Assembly (NCBI GenBank): GCA_035527845.1
Contig: DATKZT010000072.1
Coordinates: forward strand, 1 to 64,000
Source of the DNA: JAUWKC01 sp035527845
GTDB taxonomy: Bacteria > Planctomycetota > Phycisphaerae > Sedimentisphaerales > Anaerobacaceae
Direction: 5' to 3'
DNA length: 64,000 bases
The notes beneath the pieces are model-generated. The model made no database searches. It was not told the origin of the DNA and saw only the letters and a list, made by a program, of their open reading frames with translations. This document shows, in pieces, positions 1 through 8,814 of the stretch (position 1 is the stretch's first letter; each line of letters starts with the position of its first letter). Position numbers and translations under genes: made by a program.

Positions 1-1
1 A

Positions 2-112
2 CTGTTTTGGCAAGAAAGCATTTTTGCAAAGGCTTCTGATCATAACGGTTTTAATAAACTACCATCCAAATTAAGGAATATGCTGCTGGATTATCTCAGC
101 CTGGCAGCGTGA
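2..112 (+). CDS. C-terminal fragment of an unidentified upstream gene (partial)
   Basis: One frame is open from the left edge to a TGA at 110-112 and gives 36 residues ending in LRNMLLDYLSLAA. The composition (alternating hydrophobic and charged residues, helix-like end) is protein-like. The other forward frame checked closes earlier (TAA near 72-75). The fragment is too short to place in a family and its start lies outside the window. It could be a chance open frame. The foldback repeat begins 27 bases after the stop. Confidence 0.4.
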   Translation: MFWQESIFAKASDHNGFNKLPSKLRNMLLDYLSLAA

Positions 113-139
113 CTACATCAAATGGCAAAAGTCGAGCTT

Positions 140-318
140 AGAGCCTATCCGAATAACCCGCTCTATTACGGCCAGCTGCAAAGCACGATGCCTGCGTTGT
201 CGGGTCAAAATCATCCTCAACGTAGCTTTGACTACGCCTGCGGCGATTTTGCCCCTGCCGCCTTGGCCTCGAACTTTTCGCTCGGCCTCATTACGACCCG
301 GTTATTCGGATAGGCTCT
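140..318. repeat. 179-bp foldback (MITE-like) repeat with 19-bp terminal inverted repeats
   Basis: The ends are a perfect 19-bp inverted repeat: AGAGCCTATCCGAATAACC at 140-158 and its reverse complement at 300-318. The interior is an imperfect palindrome: GGGTCAAAATC-type and GATTTTGCCCC-type arms flank a central hairpin CGTAG-CTTTGA-CTACG (221-236). The element sits between two genes and carries no credible gene; a 63-codon open frame crossing it is a by-product of the palindrome. A related terminal sequence recurs at 37567-37725. It may be a non-autonomous mobile element or a dispersed structural repeat. No transposase or clear target-site duplication is visible. Confidence 0.75.
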
Positions 319-487
319 TAATGATTTTGTAACCTGCGGACGAATCACCCTATCGGGAAATCCTGCATAAAACGGAGGTTTCTGCCCGTCTTGTCAGTGA
401 AGGCAGTTGCTGTGCAGCAGACTGTGAATGATAAGGTTACAAAGTGAGCCCGGCAGGGAGATTTCGGGCTGTATTAAGGAGACAGGT

Positions 488-3400
488 ATGGTTGGCAGAA
501 TTAAGGTCGGCATGTTCTTTCTGGTTGTCTCATTATGTTTTGTCAACTGCGTTCTTGCCGATTCGGGGGGTTATTATATCCAACAGGGAGGTCGGGACGG
601 GATAATAAGCATCGAGGCGGAGAACTACGCGGGCAAGCAGGCGGGCGAGGAGAACACGTGGGAGCTGACGACGGACAAGGCCGGCTTTTCGGGCAAAGGG
701 GCGGTCGCTGCCGTGCCAGATAAGGGCACGAACGAGGATATAGATTACGGGGATTCGCCCAACACGGATTACAAGGTGAATTTCACAAAGACGGGCAGGC
801 ATTACGTGTGGGTGCGCGGCTGGGGCGTTGACAGCGGCAACTCTTGCCATGTGGATCTGGACCATAAGAAGCTGAGCACGGCCAGTCAGATTGATCTCGC
901 AAAGGACGGGTGGCACTGGAATAATCAGGGCGACGATGGGGCCGGTTACCTTGAGGTCGAGAATCCGGGGATTCATATAGTGAGTCTTTGTATGCGGGAG
1001 GACGGGGCTATTGTGGATAAGATTATCCTGACGACCAACCCGGAGTACAGGCCTGATGGAGCCGGTCCGGTCCAGAGCACGAAGGGTGGAATCATATCTT
1101 TCGAGTCGGAGGCCTCGGCCAATCCTGAGACGGTGAGCAAGGTCTCCATCCCGGTGGTTCTGACGACCTCCGAGGCCGGTGGGACTTATACGGTTGAGTA
1201 TTCGATAACCAGCGGTACGGCCGGGGAGGGCGACTACCGGGTTAAGGGTAATAAGCTTACATTCAAACCGGGCGAGACGAAGAAGAGCATCGATATTGAT
1301 ATCACGCAGGATGGTTTGGACGAAGATGACGAGAGCTTCACGGTGGTGCTGTCGAATGCGGCGGGGCCGGATGCGATGCTCGGTTCGATTGCCTCCCACG
1401 CGTACACCATCAAGGACCCGAGGCCGCTGGTGACGTTTGCGACGTCTTCGAGCGGTGTGGCGGCGGGCGAGGGGGCGTCGGATTTGTTGCTCAAGTTGAG
1501 CAACGCTTACGATAAGGCGGTATCGGTGAGGTGCACTGTTGACGGTAAGGCGGGTGGGACGGTGGTGTTCAAGCCGGGGCAGACGGAGCAGAACTTCAAG
1601 GTGAATGTTCCCAGCGGGGCTTCCGGGGCGATTGAAGTCGCCATTTCCGATATTTCCAACGGGAAGCCCGGCGAGAATGTCCATCACACGGTTATTGTAT
1701 GCCAGAGGGCATACGACAGTCTCGATGGCGCTTATTATTTCAGGTATGGGAGCGGCGAGCGGTGGGAGAAGTACGCCAGGGTCGGAGGCTACGCCGACGC
1801 GATGGTGAGGATGGGTCCTGGCGACGACAGGCTGGTTTTCTGGCGGGGTTCGAGCTATCTGCCTTTTCTGGATACTGCGGGCGGCAAGAGTTTCGTGGAT
1901 GTAATAGTGCCGCAGAACGGGGACGGGGAAGGTTTGACTTTCGATAAGACGTGCAAGCACGCTCATATTCGCATTGTTGAGAACTCGCCGGCCCGTGCGA
2001 TCGTCGAGTGGAGGTATCTGCCTGATTTTAGCAAGCCTGAGCTCGAGGACTGGACGGAAGAATATTACACGGTATATCCGGACGGGTCGTGCTATCGGTC
2101 GATCAAGACGGGTACGGCGACGCTGGCCGAGTACGAGGACCCTGCTCACACGCAGGTTCAGCAGCTGCTTCTTACTCCGAAGGGGATTTGCGCGATGCCT
2201 CAGTCTTGGATTAAGCCTATTGAGCTTACGGTCGATGGCTCGGTTTCGGCCGGGTTCGAGGATATGGGATATGACAGGACGAAAGGTCACTACGCACTGG
2301 CGGCCAAAAGCAGCGGCGTTTCCGGAACTATCTGCTTTACGGTCGCATCGGACGTCACCAATCCGGCGCTGTATGTCAAGGGCTGGGGGGACGCAGGCGT
2401 CAAGGTGAGCGTTGACGGCAAGGGATTTGACGGCGTGAAGGTTGGCTATTTCAAGAAGATGGATAATGATGACCTGGTTCTGTGGCTTGGCAGGGATTTC
2501 AAGGCGGGCAGCAAGGTAGTTATCGAGCCTGTGGGCGGCAGCACACCGGTGGTCCGCAGGCCAATAAAGGACCCGTACACTTTGAAGGTTCCGCCTTTCC
2601 CGGAAAGTTCACCTGACCCGGGGCCGTTCGGTGGATTTTATACGACGCTGAAGTACTGGAAGGAGTGGGACGAGCCCCGCAGGGTTGGCAACTATGCCGA
2701 CGTGGTCGTTCAGTTTGCGGATTCAATCGACAGGTTTATTTTCTGGCGTGGGACGACGAACGTGCCTCACTGGTCCAACGAAAAGAATATCTGGTATGAG
2801 AACGAGTTTATTGAGCGTCGCGGCGGGGATACGGGTCTTGACGGCTGCTGCGAGCCGATGCAGGACCATGACAGTTCTTTTTCGAACGTAAGAATTCTTC
2901 ACAGCAGCCCGGCACGCGCTATTGTTCACTGGAGATATGCGCCTATTGCACTTAGCCAAGATATTCCGTTTGCGGATAAGAAGACGGGATGGGGCGACTG
3001 GGTCGATGAGTACTATTATGTGTATCCGGATGAGAGCTGTGTACGTGATGCCACGCTCTACACATCGGCTCCTAACGTTTTTAACGAATGGCATGAGGCG
3101 ATTCCGACGATGGGTCCGGGTCAGATTCCCGAGGACTGTCTGGAGATGCAGGCGTTTTCGATGGCCAATGCCAAGGGTGAGGCGAAGTATTTCAATTTTG
3201 AAAAGGCGTTTCCGCCCAACAGGGAATTCAAGGACGGGTACAACATTATCCTTATCGGCGTCAAGGGCGAGAGCAAACCGTTCGCTATCTGTGAATCGTA
3301 CGGACAGTGGTTCGACCCGATAAGCAGGCCCGGCGACACGCGGTTCAATCACTACGACGACTGGCCTGCATGGCCGAAGAAATACAGAAGGGGCGACTGG

Positions 3401-4006
3401 GAGAGAAAGCCGGAAAACCAGAACTATCGCAGTTTCTGCGAGTTCCTGCCGGCGCATTCTTCGCTGATGCACCTTGACTGGGACAATTACGAGGACAATT
3501 ACGACGGTCCCGTTATCTGGCTGCGCAAGATTCTGCTTAACGGAATGACGCGGAACAACGAAGTGAAGTCACTGATTCCGCTCACGAAGTATTGGGAGAA
3601 TGCTCCGGCGATAAGGGTAACGGGCTATGGTTACAGCGGCGGGTATTTCGAGAAGTCTCAGAAGGCTTATCATCTGCAGCGAAGGGTCCGCACGATAGGC
3701 TTCGAGAATCTTGTAAACAAGGATGACGACAAGCATCCCAATGAGGACGCCGAGAAGGTCGATATCCATGTTTACGCTTCGGAGGATTCTCCGATTATCA
3801 ATCCGTGTTTCGTAATAGACGGCTGGCCGGAAGGCGGCGTCAAGGCCAGGCTTTACATGAACGGCAAAGAGGTTCCCGAAGGCAAAGACTTCCGCCAGGG
3901 CATCGAGACGGACTGGGGCAACTGGGATACGAAGCAGTCGCTTGTTGTATGGGCCCGATGCAGCTCCACGGAGCCGATAGACTTTACAATTGAGCAGGTT
4001 AAATAG
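488..4006 (+). CDS. Secreted multidomain protein: carbohydrate-binding-like domain, two Calx-beta-like domains, two FWRG/HWRY domains
   Basis: This 1172-residue protein starts at ATG 488, seven bases after an AAGGAG site; an in-frame ATG at 428 would put 20 non-signal residues ahead of the signal peptide. Residues 1-24 form a signal peptide ending VLA. Residues about 25-195 resemble a galactose-binding-like (CBM6/35-type) beta-sandwich (EAENYAG). Two Calx-beta-like modules follow near 200-310 and 313-400. Two copies of an uncharacterised domain make up the rest: copy 1 (FWRG near 450, EWRY near 507) and copy 2 (FWRG near 751, HWRY near 814, DEYYYVYPD near 841). The same domain occurs four more times at 54634-62852. 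Copy 1 is short and lacks the ExMxDK and PEDN motifs, so only copy 2 looks intact. A role in binding or cleaving polysaccharide is inferred from architecture and neighbours; no enzyme family is recognised. Confidence 0.85.
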   Translation: MVGRIKVGMFFLVVSLCFVNCVLADSGGYYIQQGGRDGIISIEAENYAGKQAGEENTWELTTDKAGFSGKGAVAAVPDKGTNEDIDYGDSPNTDYKVNFTKTGRHYVWVRGWGVDSGNSCHVDLDHKKLSTASQIDLAKDGWHWNNQGDDGAGYLEVENPGIHIVSLCMREDGAIVDKIILTTNPEYRPDGAGPVQSTKGGIISFESEASANPETVSKVSIPVVLTTSEAGGTYTVEYSITSGTAGEGDYRVKGNKLTFKPGETKKSIDIDITQDGLDEDDESFTVVLSNAAGPDAMLGSIASHAYTIKDPRPLVTFATSSSGVAAGEGASDLLLKLSNAYDKAVSVRCTVDGKAGGTVVFKPGQTEQNFKVNVPSGASGAIEVAISDISNGKPGENVHHTVIVCQRAYDSLDGAYYFRYGSGERWEKYARVGGYADAMVRMGPGDDRLVFWRGSSYLPFLDTAGGKSFVDVIVPQNGDGEGLTFDKTCKHAHIRIVENSPARAIVEWRYLPDFSKPELEDWTEEYYTVYPDGSCYRSIKTGTATLAEYEDPAHTQVQQLLLTPKGICAMPQSWIKPIELTVDGSVSAGFEDMGYDRTKGHYALAAKSSGVSGTICFTVASDVTNPALYVKGWGDAGVKVSVDGKGFDGVKVGYFKKMDNDDLVLWLGRDFKAGSKVVIEPVGGSTPVVRRPIKDPYTLKVPPFPESSPDPGPFGGFYTTLKYWKEWDEPRRVGNYADVVVQFADSIDRFIFWRGTTNVPHWSNEKNIWYENEFIERRGGDTGLDGCCEPMQDHDSSFSNVRILHSSPARAIVHWRYAPIALSQDIPFADKKTGWGDWVDEYYYVYPDESCVRDATLYTSAPNVFNEWHEAIPTMGPGQIPEDCLEMQAFSMANAKGEAKYFNFEKAFPPNREFKDGYNIILIGVKGESKPFAICESYGQWFDPISRPGDTRFNHYDDWPAWPKKYRRGDWERKPENQNYRSFCEFLPAHSSLMHLDWDNYEDNYDGPVIWLRKILLNGMTRNNEVKSLIPLTKYWENAPAIRVTGYGYSGGYFEKSQKAYHLQRRVRTIGFENLVNKDDDKHPNEDAEKVDIHVYASEDSPIINPCFVIDGWPEGGVKARLYMNGKEVPEGKDFRQGIETDWGNWDTKQSLVVWARCSSTEPIDFTIEQVK

Positions 4007-4271
4007 AGTGAAGTTGGCTTTGATTATGCAAACTTGACCCTTTTGGCGGCGGGGATTACAATGCTCCGGTCGGGCTGCAGGATCGCATGCCGTTTGCTTT
4101 GACATTCCAGTTCCCGCAGGGCAAGGATTTCCGTGAGGGAATGGAAAAGGCCGATGGCGGAAAGTGTCGGTTTGGGGTCCGCGTTGAAATAGAATCAGGA
4201 CGATCGGTGGACATTTGCACAAGAGAGCAAAGTCTGGTTGAGATTCATTTTGGAGTGAAAAGGAGGCCGCT

Positions 4272-6242
4272 ATGAGCTGGAAGACGGTTACGGCGTTGTC
4301 GACAATTTGTTTGCTGGAGGGGGTGGCGATTGCGGGGAAGATGCCGCCACCGATCAAGGAATGCGAGGCCGAGCCGGTCAAGTACGTGGGGAGCGTCCAG
4401 ACGGACAAGCACTTCTACGATGGCGCCTTGCGTCACGCGATGGGTGCGCACATTTATCAGGTCTTCAGGGCTAATCGGACGCATCCTTCTGATGTGGGGC
4501 TGGTTGGGTGGACGTATAATCATCAGCCGTTCCTTGCGTACTGGAACGGCACTTTTTATCTTCATTACCTGAGCAATCTCGTTGAGGAGCATGACCCGCC
4601 GGGGCGGACGATGCTTGCGACTTCAACGGACGGGCGCGAGTGGTCAAATCCGCAGATATTATTTCCGGAGTATTCGCTTCCGGAAATCAATCGCGGGGAA
4701 GTTCATATTCCGGCCGGGACGCCATCGGTGATGCACCAGCGGATGGGGTTTTACGCGGCGCCGAACGGGCGGCTGCTTGCGCTGGCTTTCTATAGTTATT
4801 GTGCTAATCCGCGGACGTCGCCTAATGCGGGGACCGGTCTGGGGAGAGTGGTTCGAGAAATACACAAGGATGGAAGTTTCGGTCCGATTTATTTTATTCG
4901 GTATAACAGGCACGCGGGCTTCAACGAGACTAATACTTCGTATCCGTTCTACAAGACGAGTCAGGACAAAGGCTTTCTGGATGCGTGCGAGGCGCTTCTG
5001 GCGGACAAGCTGATTACGCTTCAGTGGTGGGAAGAGGACCGTGCGAAGGACGGGTTTTACGTGATCGACCCCGGTGACGTCGAGAGCGCTTTTCCTTTCC
5101 ACGCCAACATGACGACGTTTCAGGGTGCGGGCAAGGCGCTGTGTTTCTATCACCGTCCTGATAACGTGGTTGTTGCACTGTGGAAGAATCAGTGGTCGGC
5201 GTTGAGCCCGGATGACGGCAAGACGTGGACGGGTATTTCGAAGAACACCACGCTCAAGACGTGCGGCGCGAAGGTGTGGGGACAGCGGACCGAAGACGGC
5301 CGATATGCGCTGGTGTATAACCACTCGGCGACGCGGGGGAATCGCTATCCGATGGTCGTAATCAGCGGCGACGACGGTTACGAATTCGACAATATGCTTT
5401 GTCTGCACGGTGAGGTTCCCGCGCAGCGTTATCAGGGTATCCATCGCAGTCTTGGCCCGCAATATATTCGGGGCATCGTGGAGGGCAACGGCGACCCGCC
5501 CGGCAAGCACCTTTGGAATACGTACAGCGTGAACAAGGAGGACATCTGGGTAAGCCGGCTGCATGTGCCGATTACGGGTGTCGCAAGTGAGCGTGTTGAT
5601 GAGAATTTCGAGAAGGCGGCAACCGAGGCGGACCTGGAGATGTGGAGCCTTTATGTTCCGAGGTGGGCGCCGATATCGATAGTGAAGGACCCGCAGGATG
5701 CGGGCAACAAATGTCTTGAGCTTCGTGACGAAGAGCCTTACGACCATGCGATTGCGGAGAGGGCCTTTCCGCCGAGTGCCGCGGTCACCGTGAAGTTTCG
5801 CATAATGCTCGCGGCCCTTCCGCAGGGAAGATGCGTCGAGTTCGAGGCGGTTAACGCAGAGGGGACAAGGCCGATGAGGCTGAGGCTGGACAGACGCTGG
5901 CTGTACATGGACCACCAACTGATGACGATAAACCCGGTTGCGATAATAACCGGCAAGTGGTACGAGGTCACCCTGAAGCTCGACTGTAATTCGCAGAGTT
6001 ATGACGTTTCGGTCAACGGCGAGTGGGTTCGCAAGGCGGTCGCGTTTGCGGAGAAGGTGGATTCGCTTGAGAGGATGGTCTTCAGGACGGGGCCTTATCG
6101 CAACGACGTGCGGTCGCTGATTGTGGACAGCGAGCCCAGGCCTTCGGGTTTGTACAGCGAAGACCTTCCGGGTGCGGATGATAAGGTCCCGGTCAGCATC
6201 GTATTGCTCGATGACGTCAGGACAAAGGGAGCGCTGGAATAG
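4272..6242 (+). CDS. Secreted Asp-box beta-propeller protein, YNHQP/HQRMG family (member 1)
   Basis: The 656-residue product has a signal peptide (about 1-21) and an AAAAGGAGG site five bases before ATG 4272. The N-terminal motif KMPPPIKEC is shared with the gene at 21791. The main body is a probable beta-propeller with Asp-box-like turns (STDGREW, SPDDGKTW) and the family's landmarks in order: FRANRTHP, YNHQPFLAYW, HQRMGFY, RYNRHAG, WWEEDR, ALVYNHS, GNGDPPG and YSVNKEDIWVSR. Residues after about 440 form a LamG/concanavalin-like C-terminal domain (ELRDEEPYDHAIAERAFP). Asp-box propellers include sialidases, arabinanases and ulvan lyases, but none of those families' active-site patterns could be confirmed. 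No PA14 domain is present, unlike members 2, 3 and 5. It is probably cotranscribed with the following gene. Confidence 0.85.
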   Translation: MSWKTVTALSTICLLEGVAIAGKMPPPIKECEAEPVKYVGSVQTDKHFYDGALRHAMGAHIYQVFRANRTHPSDVGLVGWTYNHQPFLAYWNGTFYLHYLSNLVEEHDPPGRTMLATSTDGREWSNPQILFPEYSLPEINRGEVHIPAGTPSVMHQRMGFYAAPNGRLLALAFYSYCANPRTSPNAGTGLGRVVREIHKDGSFGPIYFIRYNRHAGFNETNTSYPFYKTSQDKGFLDACEALLADKLITLQWWEEDRAKDGFYVIDPGDVESAFPFHANMTTFQGAGKALCFYHRPDNVVVALWKNQWSALSPDDGKTWTGISKNTTLKTCGAKVWGQRTEDGRYALVYNHSATRGNRYPMVVISGDDGYEFDNMLCLHGEVPAQRYQGIHRSLGPQYIRGIVEGNGDPPGKHLWNTYSVNKEDIWVSRLHVPITGVASERVDENFEKAATEADLEMWSLYVPRWAPISIVKDPQDAGNKCLELRDEEPYDHAIAERAFPPSAAVTVKFRIMLAALPQGRCVEFEAVNAEGTRPMRLRLDRRWLYMDHQLMTINPVAIITGKWYEVTLKLDCNSQSYDVSVNGEWVRKAVAFAEKVDSLERMVFRTGPYRNDVRSLIVDSEPRPSGLYSEDLPGADDKVPVSIVLLDDVRTKGALE

Positions 6243-6334
6243 CAGCTTTCGGGGGATGCGTTTTTCGGGACGGTGACACAGGCGAAGTCACAGTTTGCCG
6301 GCCTGAGAAAGGTTTTCACCGTAATGGGCATGAT

Positions 6335-8641
6335 ATGAGAAGCAAGACGATTGTTGTTGTGTTGACAGTGTCGCTGGCCGTGGTTACGAAGGGACTGTCG
6401 CAGGGGGCTGATGATTCGTGTGAGACTATGCCTGGTCTGATCGGTTTGATTTGCGAGAACCCGCGTTTCGAGGAGCCGGCCTCGCAGGATATTATCAAGC
6501 ATGTGAATCACGACTGGACCGGCGGGCCGGTGGACTGGTCGGGGTACTGGCAGGGCTGCATCGAAGGGCCTTTTACGGGTGAAGTGACGTTTACGGCTGA
6601 GGCGGACAACGGTCTGAAACTTGAAATCGACAACCAGGTCGTAATCGATGGGCTCGGCAGGAAAAAGGCCCGCGTCGGCAGGTTCTCGATGATCAAAGGT
6701 AAAAAGCATGCGGTGAAACTTTGGTACCTCCAGGATGGCGACCCGTCGTATCTTCGGCTTTACTGGAGCTGGGCAGGTCAGGACAAGGTGATTGTGGATG
6801 AGTCTGCATTTTCCTACAGTCCGGCGGATGTTAAGTATGTCATTAGCAAGCTGCCGGGGGAGTACTGGGACTTCAAGGATTCGCCGATTCATTATGACGG
6901 GACGGGGAGCGAGCGACTGGACCTTGCTTATCAGGATGGGAGGCTGGCGCCGGTCGTCGGCGTGGAGAATTATCAGGTATTTCGGGCCAACCGTGAGCAT
7001 CCGGAGGTAGCAGGAGGACTAAAGAACACTTATATCCACGCTCCGATGCTCTGCTACTGGAAGGGCAAATATTATCTTGAGTTTCTGGCGGCGCCGGTGA
7101 ATGAGCACGATGCCAATACGGTGACACTGATGACCACTTCGGCTGACGGCAGGAACTGGGAGACGCCGAGGATACTTTTTCCGGCGTTCAGGCCCGAGGG
7201 TGATACCCATCTGACGATATGTCATCAGAGGATGGGGTTCTACGTTTCGAAGGACAATCGCCTGCTAATACTATCGTTCTATGGCACATATCCTTCACCC
7301 AACGAGGGCCGCGGAGTCGGCCGGGCGGTGCGCGAGGTTTATGAGGATGGTACGGTCGGGCCGCTTTACTTTATCCGCTACAATCGGCACGCGGGGTGGA
7401 ACGAGAAGAACACGCCGTATTCTTATTATAAGGAATCGTCCGACAAGGATTTTGTGGCCACTTGCGACGAGCTTATGGCCAACAAGCTGATGGTTCAGCA
7501 ATGGTGGGAAGAGGACCGCAGCGAAGACGGATTTTATCTCTTGTCCGGCGGGGGCTTCAAGTGCAAGGCGTTCAACTGGTACACGCGGAAGGATGGGACG
7601 GTTGTGGGTCTTTGGAAGGCGGGATATACGGCTTTCAGCAAGGATGGGGGCAAGAGCTGGTCGGAGATAAAAAAGCTTCCATCGGTTATCGTGGGTGAGG
7701 CGAAGATGTGGTGTGAGCAGACGGAAGACGGCCGGTATGCCTTCGTTTATAACCCGCACTATGAATGGCGTTACCCGCTCGTGGCGGAGACGTCGGATGA
7801 CGGCAGAGTCTTCAGCAATATGGCGTGTGTGCATGGGGAATTGCCTGCGCGGCGATACGATGGGGACGCGAAGGACGTGGGGCCGCAGTATGTGCGGGGA
7901 ATCACGCCTGGCAACGGCAATCCCGGCGGCTCTTGTTTGTGGCTGACCTACAGCATGAACAAGGAGGATATCTGGGTGAGCCGGGTGCCTGTGCCGATTC
8001 GGCACAAGGTCGACGAGTGGGTCGATGACAATTTTGACCAGATGCAAGCCGGTGGTATTGTCACCACCTGGAACATCTACAGTCTGAAGTGGGCGCCGGT
8101 CGAGGTCGCTGAATTTCCAAGCGCTGCCGACAAGAGTCTGAAGCTGAGCGACGCCGAGCCTTACGACTATGCCAGAGCTGTAAGGGTTTTCCCGAATAGC
8201 AGGAAAGTCGTGGTCAAGTTCGATATGCTGGCCAAGCAGAACAAGGACGGCCGAATGGAGGTTGATATTCTCAGCAGAGACGGACGACGTCCGGTCCGGA
8301 TTGTCCTTAGCGAGACAGGCAGGATTGAGGTGACCGACGGCTCGAAGGTCGTGAACGCAGGCAGCTATCAGGCAGACAAATGGCTTTCGTTTTCGATCGC
8401 TGTTGACGCGGAGGCGGGCACGTTCGGCTTGAGTTTCGGCGATGACTTTGGGGGCCACATTGAAAAAGATATGGCCTTTGCCGAAAAGGCGGAATCGGTC
8501 GAGCGTATTTCTTTCCGGACCGGAGAGTATCGGAAGCTCGGCATAGGAAAAAACAAGAATGAGGATGATTTGCCCAACGCGGGCGACCCGGTCGGGCAAG
8601 CCGTCTACTATATCAACAATGTTTCCGTGATGTCCTTTTGA
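6335..8641 (+). CDS. Secreted PA14 + Asp-box propeller protein, YNHQP/HQRMG family (member 2)
   Basis: This is a 768-residue secreted protein with a signal peptide at 1-23 or so. A PA14-like module (about 30-165) has the repeat-typical HDWTGGPVDWSGYW, GPFTGEVTFTAEADNG and LRLYWSW strings. It is followed by the propeller (FRANREHP, HQRMGFYV, RYNRHAGWNEKNT, WWEEDRSEDGF) and a LamG-like tail (LSDAEPYDYARAVRVFP). The usual YNHQP is replaced by YIHAP. PA14 domains bind glycans in several glycosidases and adhesins, so a targeting role is likely. Its PA14 is more like the one nested in the 54634-58599 protein than those of the other propellers. The start lacks a strong ribosome-binding site; ATG 6335 gives the only sensible signal peptide. 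Confidence 0.85.
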   Translation: MRSKTIVVVLTVSLAVVTKGLSQGADDSCETMPGLIGLICENPRFEEPASQDIIKHVNHDWTGGPVDWSGYWQGCIEGPFTGEVTFTAEADNGLKLEIDNQVVIDGLGRKKARVGRFSMIKGKKHAVKLWYLQDGDPSYLRLYWSWAGQDKVIVDESAFSYSPADVKYVISKLPGEYWDFKDSPIHYDGTGSERLDLAYQDGRLAPVVGVENYQVFRANREHPEVAGGLKNTYIHAPMLCYWKGKYYLEFLAAPVNEHDANTVTLMTTSADGRNWETPRILFPAFRPEGDTHLTICHQRMGFYVSKDNRLLILSFYGTYPSPNEGRGVGRAVREVYEDGTVGPLYFIRYNRHAGWNEKNTPYSYYKESSDKDFVATCDELMANKLMVQQWWEEDRSEDGFYLLSGGGFKCKAFNWYTRKDGTVVGLWKAGYTAFSKDGGKSWSEIKKLPSVIVGEAKMWCEQTEDGRYAFVYNPHYEWRYPLVAETSDDGRVFSNMACVHGELPARRYDGDAKDVGPQYVRGITPGNGNPGGSCLWLTYSMNKEDIWVSRVPVPIRHKVDEWVDDNFDQMQAGGIVTTWNIYSLKWAPVEVAEFPSAADKSLKLSDAEPYDYARAVRVFPNSRKVVVKFDMLAKQNKDGRMEVDILSRDGRRPVRIVLSETGRIEVTDGSKVVNAGSYQADKWLSFSIAVDAEAGTFGLSFGDDFGGHIEKDMAFAEKAESVERISFRTGEYRKLGIGKNKNEDDLPNAGDPVGQAVYYINNVSVMSF

Positions 8642-8718
8642 AGGAGAGTGCCTTGCAGAGGGGCTGAAAGCGGTTATTATTGCGTAAAAGACAGGTTTTG
8701 ATACGTCACATGAATGAG

Positions 8719-8735
8719 CGTTCCATTAAGGAACG
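8719..8735. other. Small intergenic hairpin
   Basis: CGTTCC (8719-8724), a five-base loop and GGAACG (8730-8735) form a perfect six-base stem in the 173-base gap between two propeller genes. No T-run follows, so it is not a standard intrinsic terminator. It may be an mRNA processing or attenuation structure, or chance. Confidence 0.3.
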
Positions 8736-8814
8736 GGCAGCCCGAAAATAACGGCTTTGTGGGTTAGCCACAACTGACACAAAACATGGCATTTTCTGGA
8801 AAGGAACAGGTATT

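Noticed and set aside
122..313. 63-codon plus-strand open frame
   Set aside because: It runs through the palindromic repeat, has no ribosome-binding site and no protein-like features.
533..2290. 585-codon minus-strand open frame
   Set aside because: It is antisense to the well-supported secreted protein at 488-4006, is rich in Arg/Pro/His and has no recognisable domain.
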